Shown: positions 42,647 to 52,058, numbered from the stretch's first letter. The stretch: DNA of 64,000 nt from Balneola sp. (GCA_017640785.1 JAEPPZ010000010.1:107931-171930); one strand, 5' to 3'. Translations and numbers: made by a program. Notes: generated from the sequence alone by a model not told the origin.

Positions 42647-44875
42647 TTAATTCTCTTCCCATTCTTCTTTCCAGTCACCCTCAGCTTTCAAAAACTCAAC
42701 TACATTGCTCCTTTGCTGATCGAGTTCGGAATGTACTTCATCGATCACTTTTTGATAGCCATCTATTTCATAAACCTCAGAAGGTAAGTTTTCAAATAAA
42801 TACCACGCAGCTAGCTTGCGATTGAGTTCTAAAAACACCCGTTCAAAATAGGGTAGGGCTTCTTCGTACTTTTTCTGGTTGATCAAACAGATGTACTTTT
42901 CGACAAGGTATGCTTCACCATCCTCACCAAGGTCAAGCTCATCTTTATTAGCTTCAACCGCTCTGCAATGCGCGTTGTATAATTGTGTAGCCCTTTCATT
43001 ATTTCCCATGTCCTTATATATGTCAGCGAGTAATCGCGCTTGGGAAAGGTTTCGGATTTCAAGTGCAGGGATTTCTTCTTCAAAAAAACCGGGTTCAAAT
43101 TTTCTGAATTCACTTAAAACACGATCATAATCACCTGTGTTATTTCCATAATGCAATAATGAGATATAGAAAGAGAATGAAGGAATCGTTAGATCATTTT
43201 CATCAATATACTCGAACATATCTTCCTGGAGATAGCTATAATCTTTTTTGAAAATAGAGTAATAGGGTATATAACTTATATACTCATAGCTGCTCCTGTA
43301 TTGATTTTTCAACTGAGTAAAATAATGATCAGCCAAATCCTCTAACTGAAGATCTAATGCCCTTAATAAGAGGATGCCTAAAGCCCTTGAATCTCTACCA
43401 TACGCTCTTGCAGTTGTAGAATACTTAAAGGACTCGTCCAGTTGTCCATAAGGAGGGAGTGCTTTTAAGGAGCTTAAACCGGCATATGTTAGTGCAAATT
43501 CAGGGTTGTCGTCTATATTCTTCTGGAATAAAGCTAATGCATCATCATATTCTCCTTCATAGAAATGAACACTGGCCCTGTTATATATTGATAGCGGAGA
43601 CAGAGGATCAACAGCATACATCTTTTTAAAAGCTTCGTTGCTTTCTTTTAAGTTTCCTTTTTCTTGGTATGCGATTGATAGCCAGTTATAGACATCAGGA
43701 TTGTTAGGATTTAATTTAATGCTTTGTTCATATTTTTCTATTGCTTTATCTGTTTCAAAAGTATTTGCATGATACAGACCCAAGGCTGCATAAGCATTGG
43801 CTTCTTTACTGTTGATAGAAAGAGCTTTTTCAGCATTCTCTTTTACCTGTTCCTGAACTTGATCAAACGGAACATTTCCGTAATATCCCTGCAGATTATA
43901 TGCGATAGCTAATCTGGCATAAGCTTCAGAAAAGGTGGGATCTAAACTGAGTGCGTTCTTATATAGGTCGATTGCCAAATTGATCTTATCGATATTTCTT
44001 TCTGCTATAAAGGAATTGGCTCTCAAATAAGCTTGATATGCCTCGATGTCCTGAGTGGGAACGTTATCTAATTCAGCTTCATCTTCATCGAGCAATCGTA
44101 CTTTCAGTTCTTTTAGCACCGTTCTGGATATTTCCTCCTGAATATCAAAAATATTGGTAGCGGTTAGTTCACGATCAAAAGTTTCACTCCAGAGATGGAA
44201 TCCATCGTCCGCTTTTATAAGCTGAGCTGTAATTCGAATTCGGTTTCCTGATTTTCGAACACTGCCTTCCAGAATATGCTGAACATTTAATTCATCACCA
44301 ATGAGCTTCAGGTTTTCGTTTTGCCCTTTAAATTTAAAAGAAGAAGTCCGACCAGCTACTTTCATATCTTCAACTTTGGCAAGGGCGTTGAGTAGTTCTT
44401 CGGAAAGCCCATCCGAGAAATATTCCTGATCTTGATCTGCGGACATGTCTACAAAAGGAAGCACGGCAATGGAGGCTGTTTCAAATTCAATTTCTGATTG
44501 GTTTTGGATAAAAGCGGCTTCGGCAAAAAACACGCGTTCCACCAAAAGAAAGATCACCGCCATTGAAAGCACAGTGATGATGATGCCGTTTAATTTTTTT
44601 CCGGTTCTGCTGGTTACAGATTCGGTAATCTCTACTTCTTTGGATTTTTTAAATCCTTCCGGGGTTAATTCAAACGCCCATGCAAATATTAATGAGAGAG
44701 GGAAGCCTATCAAAACAAAAACAATTACCGCAGTAATCAACCATTCCGGCAGATTTAAGAAAGGAAAGGTAGTAGCACAGATCTGAATGATAAGCCATCC
44801 CGCTATGGCGTAGGCAGTGGCGACGCGAAAAACATTCCGTCGTTTCAGCTCAGCAATAAGATTGCGAAAATCCAT
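42647..44875 (-). CDS. TolB-like/TPR membrane protein, copy D
   Basis: The first gene of the array, about 742 residues from the ATG at 44875 (MDFRNLIAELKRRNVFRVAT); a GTG nine bases upstream is less likely. Same architecture as the others: FRVATAYAIAGWLIIQICAT, FVLIGFPLSLIFAWAFEL, the TolB-like IAVLPFVDMSADQDQEYFSD, then TPR repeats. The start region differs most from A-C. No spacer-type palindrome lies upstream of it, so it marks the array's 5' edge. Confidence 0.82.
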   Translation of the reverse strand: MDFRNLIAELKRRNVFRVATAYAIAGWLIIQICATTFPFLNLPEWLITAVIVFVLIGFPLSLIFAWAFELTPEGFKKSKEVEITESVTSRTGKKLNGIIITVLSMAVIFLLVERVFFAEAAFIQNQSEIEFETASIAVLPFVDMSADQDQEYFSDGLSEELLNALAKVEDMKVAGRTSSFKFKGQNENLKLIGDELNVQHILEGSVRKSGNRIRITAQLIKADDGFHLWSETFDRELTATNIFDIQEEISRTVLKELKVRLLDEDEAELDNVPTQDIEAYQAYLRANSFIAERNIDKINLAIDLYKNALSLDPTFSEAYARLAIAYNLQGYYGNVPFDQVQEQVKENAEKALSINSKEANAYAALGLYHANTFETDKAIEKYEQSIKLNPNNPDVYNWLSIAYQEKGNLKESNEAFKKMYAVDPLSPLSIYNRASVHFYEGEYDDALALFQKNIDDNPEFALTYAGLSSLKALPPYGQLDESFKYSTTARAYGRDSRALGILLLRALDLQLEDLADHYFTQLKNQYRSSYEYISYIPYYSIFKKDYSYLQEDMFEYIDENDLTIPSFSFYISLLHYGNNTGDYDRVLSEFRKFEPGFFEEEIPALEIRNLSQARLLADIYKDMGNNERATQLYNAHCRAVEANKDELDLGEDGEAYLVEKYICLINQKKYEEALPYFERVFLELNRKLAAWYLFENLPSEVYEIDGYQKVIDEVHSELDQQRSNVVEFLKAEGDWKEEWEEN

Positions 44876-44990
44876 ATACCCCACCCAAAATTTAAATCAT
44901 GTAAATAAACTAAAAAAATGGATGACTTGCTTGTTTAAACCATTAAAAATGAAAATGGTTAGTTGGCTAACGAAGCCCGGAAATACAAAA

Positions 44991-45015
44991 CGCTCCAATG
45001 CAGAGCATCGGAGCG
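44991..45015. repeat. Hairpin CGCTCC...GGAGCG upstream of array copy D
   Basis: CGCTCCAATGC and GCATCGGAGCG, 11-bp arms with one mismatch around AGA. It lies in the ~290-bp intergenic region between the TPR array and the S9 peptidase gene, outside any reading frame I trust. Possible terminator or REP unit. Confidence 0.6.
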
Positions 45016-45043
45016 AGGGTTGGGGAGGAAATTAGTAAATAGG

Positions 45044-45142
45044 TTTGAATCACGGATTAAACAGATTTTTGGATTAACACGGATTTTTAATATCTGCATA
45101 AAATCCGTGCCATCTTTTAATCCAACTTATCCGTGATTCAAA
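45044..45142. repeat. Palindromic repeat, arms TTTGAATCACGGAT
   Basis: TTTGAATCACGGAT (45044-45057) and ATCCGTGATTCAAA (45129-45142) are perfect 14-bp arms; inner sequence GATTTTTGGATTAACACGGA pairs loosely with its mate. A nested REP-like structure just after the peptidase gene stop. Confidence 0.8.
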
Positions 45143-45166
45143 AACCATTTTAAGGATAGACTCCCA

Positions 45167-47179
45167 TCAATTCTCAATATTCGTAGTTTCAATATCCAAC
45201 TCAGTATCAGGTCGTTCTTTTTCGCCTTTCAGATATTGGTTGAACCATCGCATCATTCTTAAATTGAAATCGAAACGAGCTGTCGCTTTACGGTTTCCGT
45301 GTCCTTCACCGGGATAAAGAACCAAACGAACAGGAGTTGATGTTCTGGTTTTTATATGTCGGTATAATTCATAAGACTGACCGGGATCAACGCGGGTATC
45401 TTCTTTTCCATGCATGATCAAAAGTGGAGTTTTGGCATTATCAACATGAAAGATCGGACTGCGCTCTAAATATCCCTGATAGTCATCCCAGATTCTTTTG
45501 CGGGCATGAACGTGATACAGTTCTTCAGGAATATCACTGGTTCCCCATTTCGAAATGTTGTTGCTGATTCCAACCGACATTACTCCGGCAGCAAAACGAT
45601 CACTGTATTTGGTACTCATCCATGCAGTAGCATATCCACCGTAAGAACCCCCGGTTACTCCAACTTTGTCGCCATCTACTAATCCGATTTCAATTAAATG
45701 ATCAACACCTTCTACGATATCGTCAAATTCAGCACCAGCTAGATCACCCTGACTGCTCATTGCGAACTCCAACCCACGGCCGGTACTTCCTCTGTAATTC
45801 GGATAAAAAACTGCAAATCCCTGAGCGGTAGCCACTTGTCCGGCCATTGAATAAGTGGTTAACCAACCGTTGTCGTAATGAGATTCCGGTCCGCCATGAA
45901 TTACATTGATCAGCGGATAACGAGTTCCTTCTTCATATCCAACCGGATACATCAAAAGACCTTGAATTTCCGTGCCATCTTTGGTGGTGTAGGTAACTAC
46001 TTTTTGTTGTCCAAGTTCAACTTCATCTAACCAAGGGTTGCTGTTGGTTACTCGTGAAGCGCTCTTCATGTTTTTGCTCATCAGGTACACTTCATCAGGA
46101 TGAGAGGAAGTTTCTGCATCCAGCAAAGTAGTTCCATTTCCGGCCATCGAAAATGCGTTGATGATAACATCTTCTGAATTATTGATAACATCCATTTTTC
46201 CGGTTTCAACATTTACAGTACCAAACTCAGATTGAACACCTTTACTTGAAAGGAAATACAGTTCATTGTTATCCTTCCAGATCAGTTGATGAAACATTCC
46301 CGGGTACTCTTTTTGAAGAAGAGTCGTTGCCCCGGTTTCAGTATCCGCAATTTTAATTCTTCCGGCAATTGGATCGTTGATAGTTGCTGCAGCAACTAAT
46401 GCTAATTTGCTGCCATCAGGACTCCATACATACGATCCCAGCTTTCCGGTGTGATCAACTTCTGCTAATATTTCCTTGGAATGATGATCAACGACAAGGA
46501 TCTTTTGTTCCATGAATGAATCATCCACCAAAGAAGAGGGTGCTACAGCCATTGCAATTTTGGATCGGTCAGGACTCCAGAAAGCAGAATATACATTTCC
46601 CTGCACCGGAATTCGATGAGGTGTGTGTCCCTCTTTAGCTACATTCTGAATGTAAGCCCAAGTGTTACTGAGGTTTTCTTCATAGATTTCTGGAGCATAA
46701 GGAAGGGGAGATGTTTTTTCCGGTCTGGGTTCCGATGCTCTGAACACAATATGATCTCCATCAGAAGCCCACTCATATCCGGAAATGGATTGCTCAAAAT
46801 CGAAGATTCTCATAAATGATTTTTCTTCGACTGAGTATTCAATCAGGTCTCCATTTACCAAATAAGTGAGTGTGTTCTTAACCGGCCTGAAAGAAATTCC
46901 TCTTACATTTTTATCGGTGATCAATGGAATCGATTTTTTTGTGGCGATATCCAACAGATATAAATGAGTACTTTCGGCAATATTTTCTTTGAAAGGATCA
47001 GCCGGGACTGATAATGTGTATGCCGCGAATTGTCCATCTTCAGAAATATAAACGTTGCCAACAGATTCAATTTTAGCCAACTGAGTAGGTGTTAATCCCG
47101 ACTGAGCGAATAATACATCAGTAGAGAAAAGCAGAATAATTGAAGCTGTAAACCATAAAGATCTTTTTAAGATATCCAT
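45167..47179 (-). CDS. S9-family prolyl oligopeptidase-like peptidase
   Basis: A secreted serine peptidase (about 670 residues). The start at 47179 (MDILKRSLWFTASIILLFST) places a signal peptide ending DVLFAQ at the N-terminus; a start 12 codons upstream would also be possible. Residues ~60-390 form a TolB/DPPIV-type propeller; the catalytic domain has the nucleophile in GVTGGSYGGYATAW, the Asp in HGKEDTRVDPG and the His in YPGEGHGNRK. It likely degrades oligopeptides in the periplasm. It is divergent from the DksA-like gene. Confidence 0.9.
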   Translation of the reverse strand: MDILKRSLWFTASIILLFSTDVLFAQSGLTPTQLAKIESVGNVYISEDGQFAAYTLSVPADPFKENIAESTHLYLLDIATKKSIPLITDKNVRGISFRPVKNTLTYLVNGDLIEYSVEEKSFMRIFDFEQSISGYEWASDGDHIVFRASEPRPEKTSPLPYAPEIYEENLSNTWAYIQNVAKEGHTPHRIPVQGNVYSAFWSPDRSKIAMAVAPSSLVDDSFMEQKILVVDHHSKEILAEVDHTGKLGSYVWSPDGSKLALVAAATINDPIAGRIKIADTETGATTLLQKEYPGMFHQLIWKDNNELYFLSSKGVQSEFGTVNVETGKMDVINNSEDVIINAFSMAGNGTTLLDAETSSHPDEVYLMSKNMKSASRVTNSNPWLDEVELGQQKVVTYTTKDGTEIQGLLMYPVGYEEGTRYPLINVIHGGPESHYDNGWLTTYSMAGQVATAQGFAVFYPNYRGSTGRGLEFAMSSQGDLAGAEFDDIVEGVDHLIEIGLVDGDKVGVTGGSYGGYATAWMSTKYSDRFAAGVMSVGISNNISKWGTSDIPEELYHVHARKRIWDDYQGYLERSPIFHVDNAKTPLLIMHGKEDTRVDPGQSYELYRHIKTRTSTPVRLVLYPGEGHGNRKATARFDFNLRMMRWFNQYLKGEKERPDTELDIETTNIEN

Positions 47180-47245
47180 CTGATCAAATTTTGTGTTATT
47201 TAGTTTTAGTATCATGAAGGAATATAATAAATAGATGTATTGCAG

Positions 47246-47578
47246 ATGAACTCTGAAGAGAAATCAAAATTACTCAAGGTAATTGAAGACAGAATTGAAT
47301 CTATAAAAATTGATATTGAAGAACTTCAGGAGTTGATCAAACCCATTCCTTTGGATGCTTCGATTGGCAGAATTTCCAGAATGGATGCTATCAATAATAA
47401 AACCATTAATGAATCTTCTCTAAGAGAGAAGAAAAAGATCCTTCAAAGATTAGAAAAGGCGTTAGAAAGATCCGGTGATAAAGACTTTGGAAATTGCCAA
47501 AAATGCGGAGGGGAAATTCCTTTCGGCAGGTTAGAATATATGCCGCATGTAACCAGATGCGTGGGTTGTGTTGGGTAA
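47246..47578 (+). CDS. DksA/TraR-type zinc-finger protein
   Basis: A small (110-residue) protein with an N-terminal coiled coil and the C-terminal zinc finger FGNCQKCGGEIPFGRLEYMP ... CVGC. The ATG at 47246 (MNSEEKSKLLKVIE) is preferred over a TTG two codons upstream. Members bind RNA polymerase or act as accessory factors. The DxxDxA tip motif of DksA is not evident (RISRMDAINNK lies at that position), so the role in transcription is uncertain. Confidence 0.85.
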   Translation: MNSEEKSKLLKVIEDRIESIKIDIEELQELIKPIPLDASIGRISRMDAINNKTINESSLREKKKILQRLEKALERSGDKDFGNCQKCGGEIPFGRLEYMPHVTRCVGCVG

Positions 47579-47602
47579 GTATTATTAGCTGAAAATATTT
47601 AA

Positions 47603-47641
47603 TTTAACTCTGACAGGGTTTGAAACCCTGTCAGAGTTAAA
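47603..47641. repeat. Perfect 39-bp palindrome, 19-bp arms
   Basis: TTTAACTCTGACAGGGTTT, one central base, AAACCCTGTCAGAGTTAAA. It lies 24 bases after the DksA-like gene, before a lipoprotein gene. The length and exact symmetry exceed a normal terminator; it looks like a REP-type repeat that may also stop transcription. Confidence 0.9.
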
Positions 47642-47695
47642 TAAGAAACAAAAGATGATAAAGCTCCAACCAAATAAATACTATCATATTTATAA

Positions 47696-48082
47696 ATGAG
47701 AAACTCAATTTCACTTATATTTTTTCTTTTGGCTGTTTCCTGTGGTTCATCAAGTTTTAGACTCAATAATACTTTTTCTGGTTATCAAAAAGGGTACACT
47801 TATGTTTTAACCATAAACCCAGATAGTTCTGCAAAATATGTCAAAACTGATATTGCATGGCCAACACCTTGTCTTGGGTTGGTTTCTCAAATAGAAGCTA
47901 AAGTATTCGAAATTAAATGTTCAATACATAAACCAAATATTGTTCAGGTAAGCTCTGATGACTCCCTCATCTTGGTTGACAAACCCCAACTTGTAGAAAC
48001 AAAAGTTGATACTTTTTTTGTAATTAATTCTAGAAAAATTAAACTCAAACAAGACAATGTAATTTTAAAAACCAATAAGTAA
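47696..48082 (+). CDS. Lipoprotein, unknown
   Basis: A 128-residue protein with lipobox LLAVSCGSS. The rest is a small beta-rich domain (YTYVLTINPDSSAKYVKTDI; QVSSDDSLILVDK) without recognised family. No enzyme motif. Follows the palindrome and precedes a coding relic and the EamA transporter. Confidence 0.6.
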   Translation: MRNSISLIFFLLAVSCGSSSFRLNNTFSGYQKGYTYVLTINPDSSAKYVKTDIAWPTPCLGLVSQIEAKVFEIKCSIHKPNIVQVSSDDSLILVDKPQLVETKVDTFFVINSRKIKLKQDNVILKTNK

Positions 48083-48127
48083 ATCGCTACATAACAATTA
48101 TTTTAAGCGGACGCTGAATCAAGTTAA

Positions 48128-48259
48128 GCGCATTCTCATTTTCTAAATTTTGATGAGGACTCATTTCTAAACAGAGAAAAGGTGCTAGATCTTTTTGGAG
48201 GATTGGTAAATTTTGAAGCAGCCCATTCAGAAAATATTTTTGATGTAGAAGTCTTTTAG
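48128..48259 (+). pseudogene. Possible C-terminal coding relic
   Basis: One frame between stops reads AHSHFLNFDEDSFLNREKVL then DLFGGLVNFEAAHSENIFDV plus EVF-stop, 43 codons without a start. Its composition is protein-like rather than random, but I do not recognise the family. It may be the tail of a deleted gene preceding the transporter. Confidence 0.35.
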
Positions 48260-48282
48260 GAGAAAAATCGTATAATCAGGAA

Positions 48283-49242
48283 ATGAAAAATGCTCTCCTG
48301 TTTATAACACCTGTCCTCATCTGGGGATCAACCTGGTATGTGATCAAATTTCAGGTAGGGAATGTGGATGCGATGCTGTCTGTTTCCTATCGCTTTGGTA
48401 TTGCAGGTGTATTGATGCTGATCGTTTGTTCTCTTTGGAAAATGAAGATGAACTTCACCAGAAAAGAACATCAATTCATTTTACTTCAGGGACTTCTCAT
48501 TTTCGGATTTAATTACTGGCTGGTTTACACCTCTGAGCTTTACTTAACCAGCGGCTTAGTAGGATTGATCTTTTCTCTATTGGTATTCCTGAATATCCTG
48601 AATGGACGAATTTTTCTGAAAACTCCTTTCGAAAACAAAGTGATTATCGGTGGATTTTTGGGACTAGTTGGAACGGGAATGGTATTCTGGGAAGATCTTT
48701 CTCACTTTTCATTTACTGATGGGAAGATCATAGGACTATGCTTCGCAGTAGGAGGTACGTATCTGGCTTCACTGGGAAATATTACATCAGCGAGAAATCA
48801 AAAAGCAGGAATTCCGGTCATTCAATCCAATGCTTTTGGAATGGTTTACGGTGCGATCGCTATGTTTGTAATCGCCGTTATTTTGGGAAAAGAGATCAGG
48901 TTTGAAGTGTCACAAAGCTATGTGCTGTCACTGTTATATCTGGCAATATTTGGTTCAATAATCGCATTTGGTGCTTTCATGACATTGATCGGAAATATCG
49001 GAGCCAGTAAAGCTGCTTATGTTTCCTTAATTGCGCCGGTCATAGCGCTTACCATTTCTACTTTTCTGGAAGATTATACATGGACAACAATCAGCTTAAG
49101 CGGAGCTGTAATGATCTTGGTTGGAAATGTAGTTGCTTTACGATCATCAAAAAAGAAAGAAAAAGCTTTTCCAAGAGTACAAGAGCTGGAAGTGCCGGTC
49201 GAGGTTTTGGAAGAGAAACTCCCGGATAAATTGACAAAATAA
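48283..49242 (+). CDS. EamA/DMT-family transporter
   Basis: A 319-residue drug/metabolite-transporter-type permease with ten transmembrane helices in two EamA repeats (FITPVLIWGSTWYVIKFQVG; GKIIGLCFAVGGTYLASLGN; ASKAAYVSLIAPVIALTIST). A charged tail (SSKKKEKAFPRVQELEVPVE) follows. Substrate unknown. Confidence 0.87.
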   Translation: MKNALLFITPVLIWGSTWYVIKFQVGNVDAMLSVSYRFGIAGVLMLIVCSLWKMKMNFTRKEHQFILLQGLLIFGFNYWLVYTSELYLTSGLVGLIFSLLVFLNILNGRIFLKTPFENKVIIGGFLGLVGTGMVFWEDLSHFSFTDGKIIGLCFAVGGTYLASLGNITSARNQKAGIPVIQSNAFGMVYGAIAMFVIAVILGKEIRFEVSQSYVLSLLYLAIFGSIIAFGAFMTLIGNIGASKAAYVSLIAPVIALTISTFLEDYTWTTISLSGAVMILVGNVVALRSSKKKEKAFPRVQELEVPVEVLEEKLPDKLTK

Positions 49243-49258
49243 AGCACATTTTCTGCTG

Positions 49259-49349
49259 GTTCCGTAGCTCCGCTGCGGAACTAAGCTTGAAAGCTCTGCT
49301 TTCATTGAGGCAGAGCCTCAAGTCCGCATTCCGAACGAGACGTTCGGAA
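49259..49349. repeat. Three consecutive hairpins after the EamA gene
   Basis: GTTCCG/CGGAAC (49259-49281), GCTCTGC/GCAGAGC (49293-49316) and TTCCGAACG/CGTTCGGAA (49329-49349) follow one another. A compact REP-like cluster; the first or third may terminate transcription. Confidence 0.75.
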
Positions 49350-49403
49350 CGAGAGCAAAAGCACATTTAATTATTGGCTGACCCCAAATTATAATGACCT
49401 CTG

Positions 49404-49480
49404 TCATATCGAACGAAGTGAGATATCTAAAGATTTGCTTTAAAATTAGACTCTTAGATTTCTCCCGCTGGTCGAAATAA
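49404..49480. repeat. Inverted repeat related to the array spacer palindrome
   Basis: TCATATCGAACGAAGTGAGA and TCTCCCGCTGGTCGAAATAA resemble the arms found in the three 157-bp spacers. The 5' half TCGAACGAAGTGAGATATCTAA is the closest match. Lies downstream of hutG. Confidence 0.65.
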
Positions 49481-49494
49481 CAAAAGGAATATAG

Positions 49495-50475
49495 CTAGAT
49501 AATTACAGCACTAAACAAACTTCCCGCTGTTTTTGCAGTTTGACTATTAAAATCATATTCAGGGTTTAGTTCACAAATATCAGACGAGATCATTTTTCCG
49601 GACTCTTTCATAACCTGAATAAGATTTAAAGCATGATTCAACTTCAACCCATTCCAGGCCGGAGCACTGACTCCGGGAGCTATTGGTGCTTCAAACACAT
49701 CGAGGCAGATGGTCAGGTAGATAAAATCCCGATCGTCAATAAATTTCTGAACTTTTTCTAAACTTTTCTTCTCATCATTAAAGATCTCAGTATTCAAACA
49801 GAACTTTGTATCAAGTTCATCAGCTTTATTGAACAGAGATCTTGTGTTGTTATCCTGATTGATTCCATACACAAAATATTTCAGATCAAGACCGATCTTT
49901 TCTGCATGTTCATGAGCCTGAAGGAAAGGAGAGCCTGAATGAGGAATTCCGTTATGTGGTCTTAAATCGAAATGAGCATCAATATTTAAAATGCCGAGTT
50001 TAGCTTTTGGATTTTTCTGTTTTAGAAATGAAGAGATTCCCAAAAAATGCCCGAATGCGGTTTCGTGTCCACCCCCAATAACAAAAGGATTGTTATCTGA
50101 TTCTAAAATATGATGAACGGCTTTCCCTAATTCCTGATGAGCAGTTTCGAGGTCTTCATTTTCCGGGATGATATTGCCACCATCAATAAATCCACCCTCA
50201 TTTCCGCGCCAACAAAGTGAGCCGATAGAATTTCTGAAATGACTTGGTCCTTGAGCAGCTCCAACTCTTCCACCGTTTCTCTGGACGCCAATATCAGAAG
50301 CGAACCCCAAAAGAACGGTTTGATTTCCTGTGCTTATATCTTTCAAATCTATACAATGTACAGCTTGGTGATATCTGAATTGATCAAAGTCAGATCTGGA
50401 ATCAATGCGGCCACCCCAGATTTCGGGTTCTGTTGGGCGATATAATTTTGAGCTAAAATTCAAAAGAATCTCCAC
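49495..50475 (-). CDS. hutG: Formimidoylglutamase
   Basis: A 326-residue ureohydrolase-fold enzyme for the last step of histidine breakdown: N-formimidoyl-glutamate is hydrolysed to glutamate and formamide. Mn-binding motifs are GGGHETAFGHF, NIDAHFDLRP and CLDVFEAP; the HutG hallmark IAPGVSAPAWNG distinguishes it from arginase. The substrate loop HSGSPFL is present. Its start overlaps hutI's 3' end by 23 bases, implying coupled translation in the hut operon. Confidence 0.93.
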   Translation of the reverse strand: MEILLNFSSKLYRPTEPEIWGGRIDSRSDFDQFRYHQAVHCIDLKDISTGNQTVLLGFASDIGVQRNGGRVGAAQGPSHFRNSIGSLCWRGNEGGFIDGGNIIPENEDLETAHQELGKAVHHILESDNNPFVIGGGHETAFGHFLGISSFLKQKNPKAKLGILNIDAHFDLRPHNGIPHSGSPFLQAHEHAEKIGLDLKYFVYGINQDNNTRSLFNKADELDTKFCLNTEIFNDEKKSLEKVQKFIDDRDFIYLTICLDVFEAPIAPGVSAPAWNGLKLNHALNLIQVMKESGKMISSDICELNPEYDFNSQTAKTAGSLFSAVII

Positions 50476-51691
50476 TGATTATAGTAGCGCTTGGCTTAAG
50501 TTGTCCTTGCTGATAAAAGATATTTCTAAAGTCATCGGTTTCAAAAACGGTGAAATTGGCTTCATCTCCCTTTCTTAGAATCCCGCCTTCAATTCTTAAT
50601 GCCCGGGCAGCGCGGAAAGTAATCCCTGCTAATGTCTCTGCAATCGTCAGTTTTTCAGATGCACCCAAAATCGAAGCTTGAGTGATCAGATCTCCCATTG
50701 GAGCAGAACCGGGATTCCAGTCGGTGGCAATAGCTACACATGCGTTAGTATCCAATAATTTTCGGCATGGAGTGAATTGCATTCCTAAACCCAATGAAGC
50801 CCCGGGAAGAGCAACGGCAACCGTTTCGGATCGGCCAAATAGTTCACAGGATTCATCATTAGTAAACTCTAAATGATCCGCTGAAACACACCCTTCTTCA
50901 ATGGCCAGTTTCGATCCGCCCGGATGAAACTGATCCACATGCATGGTTATATCAAAGCCTTTTAGCTTTAAATTCTTTGCGTAGATACGAGCTACATCAA
51001 TATCGAACGCTCCCTCTTCAACAAAGATATCTGCACGTGTGGCTAGCTTTTCTTCAACAATAATTGGTACGACTTCTTGCAGTAGAAAATCTAAGTATTC
51101 TCCATGACTTCCGTCAAAATCCTTTGGCTTGATATGAGCTCCCAGAAAAGTGGGAATCAATCTAACGGGAGTTTTCTCATTCGCTTTCTTGATCGCTCGA
51201 AGCATTTTCAGCTCGTCATCCAGATTTAAACCATAACCGGATTTCACTTCAATGGTTGTGATTCCTCTTTTTAAATGTTGCTCAGCTCTTTGAAGTATCA
51301 GAATTACTAATTCATCTTCAGATGCTTTTCGGGTTTCCGCAACGGTATCAGAGATTCCTCCACCTGAAGCTGCAATTTCTAAATACGATTTTCCTGCAAC
51401 CCGCATTGAATAATCATTTACCCGATTTCCACCCCAGCAAATATGAGTGTGGCAATCGATAAAAGAAGGAAGGGCAACTAGATCTGAACTATTATTTAAC
51501 TTTTTTTCCGAATCAGGATGAATATTTTCGAGATCAGAATAGCTTCCCAAGGCCAGAATTTTTCCATCCTGAATAACAATTCCCGCATTCGTTATAATCT
51601 CCAATTGTTCGTCCTTCAACGGACCTTTAAGCGGTAATCCGTTCATGGTTAAAAGCTGTTTAAAAGGACCGTATAGAGTTTTTGAGCTCAT
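50453..51691 (-). CDS. hutI: Imidazolonepropionase
   Basis: A 412-residue amidohydrolase converting imidazolonepropionate to formimidoylglutamate. Metal ligands are in the HTHICWGG motif, TMHVDQFHPGGSK and IATDWNPGSAPMGD, and the catalytic Glu region is EVKSGYGLNLDDELKMLRA. The family-typical opening GNRVNDYSMRVAGKSYLEIA is intact. The DUF559 gene is four bases upstream. Confidence 0.95.
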   Translation of the reverse strand: MSSKTLYGPFKQLLTMNGLPLKGPLKDEQLEIITNAGIVIQDGKILALGSYSDLENIHPDSEKKLNNSSDLVALPSFIDCHTHICWGGNRVNDYSMRVAGKSYLEIAASGGGISDTVAETRKASEDELVILILQRAEQHLKRGITTIEVKSGYGLNLDDELKMLRAIKKANEKTPVRLIPTFLGAHIKPKDFDGSHGEYLDFLLQEVVPIIVEEKLATRADIFVEEGAFDIDVARIYAKNLKLKGFDITMHVDQFHPGGSKLAIEEGCVSADHLEFTNDESCELFGRSETVAVALPGASLGLGMQFTPCRKLLDTNACVAIATDWNPGSAPMGDLITQASILGASEKLTIAETLAGITFRAARALRIEGGILRKGDEANFTVFETDDFRNIFYQQGQLKPSATIISGDSFEF

Positions 51692-51695
51692 TAAT

Positions 51696-52058
51696 TTAGA
51701 GTGATGTTTGGATTTTTAATTTAACTGATTCTACAACTCTATCTATATCATTTTCAATTTCACTGTTTTTAAACCTTAAGACATGTATACCATTTCTTTC
51801 AAGAAAAGCATCTCTGTTTAAGTCTTTTCTCTTTACTTCCTCCAGATTATGAATACCACCGTCTATTTCAATACAAAGATTCGCTTTTGGAACATAAAAG
51901 TCTAAGATATAAGGGCCTATTCCATATTGCCTTTTGAATCGTGTATCCAGAATCTGCTTATTTCTAACTCTTTCCCAAAACAAAGTCTCTGCATCAGTCA
52001 TCGATCGCCGAAGAGTTCTTCTTTGTTCTAAGCTATTTCTTGGATTTTTGATACTCAT
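51696..52058 (-). CDS. DUF559 (Vsr-like) endonuclease-domain protein
   Basis: A 120-residue protein with the DUF559 fold related to very-short-patch endonucleases: TDAETLFWERVRNKQILDTR then FKRQYGIGPYILDFYVPK and LCIEIDGGIHN with the acidic active-site residues D...E.D. The ATG at 52058 (MSIKNPRNSLEQ) has GGAGG eight bases upstream; a longer start at 52088 lies within a hairpin. It is unrelated to histidine degradation and splits hutU from hutI. The flanking hairpins suggest a small mobile unit. Confidence 0.82.
   Translation of the reverse strand: MSIKNPRNSLEQRRTLRRSMTDAETLFWERVRNKQILDTRFKRQYGIGPYILDFYVPKANLCIEIDGGIHNLEEVKRKDLNRDAFLERNGIHVLRFKNSEIENDIDRVVESVKLKIQTSL

Noticed and set aside
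42883-43130. Small frames on both strands in array copy D
   Set aside because: Shadows of the TPR coding region.
35420-44875. Adenylate cyclases
   Set aside because: The TolB-like/TPR half resembles parts of such proteins, but no cyclase catalytic domain is present in any of the four.
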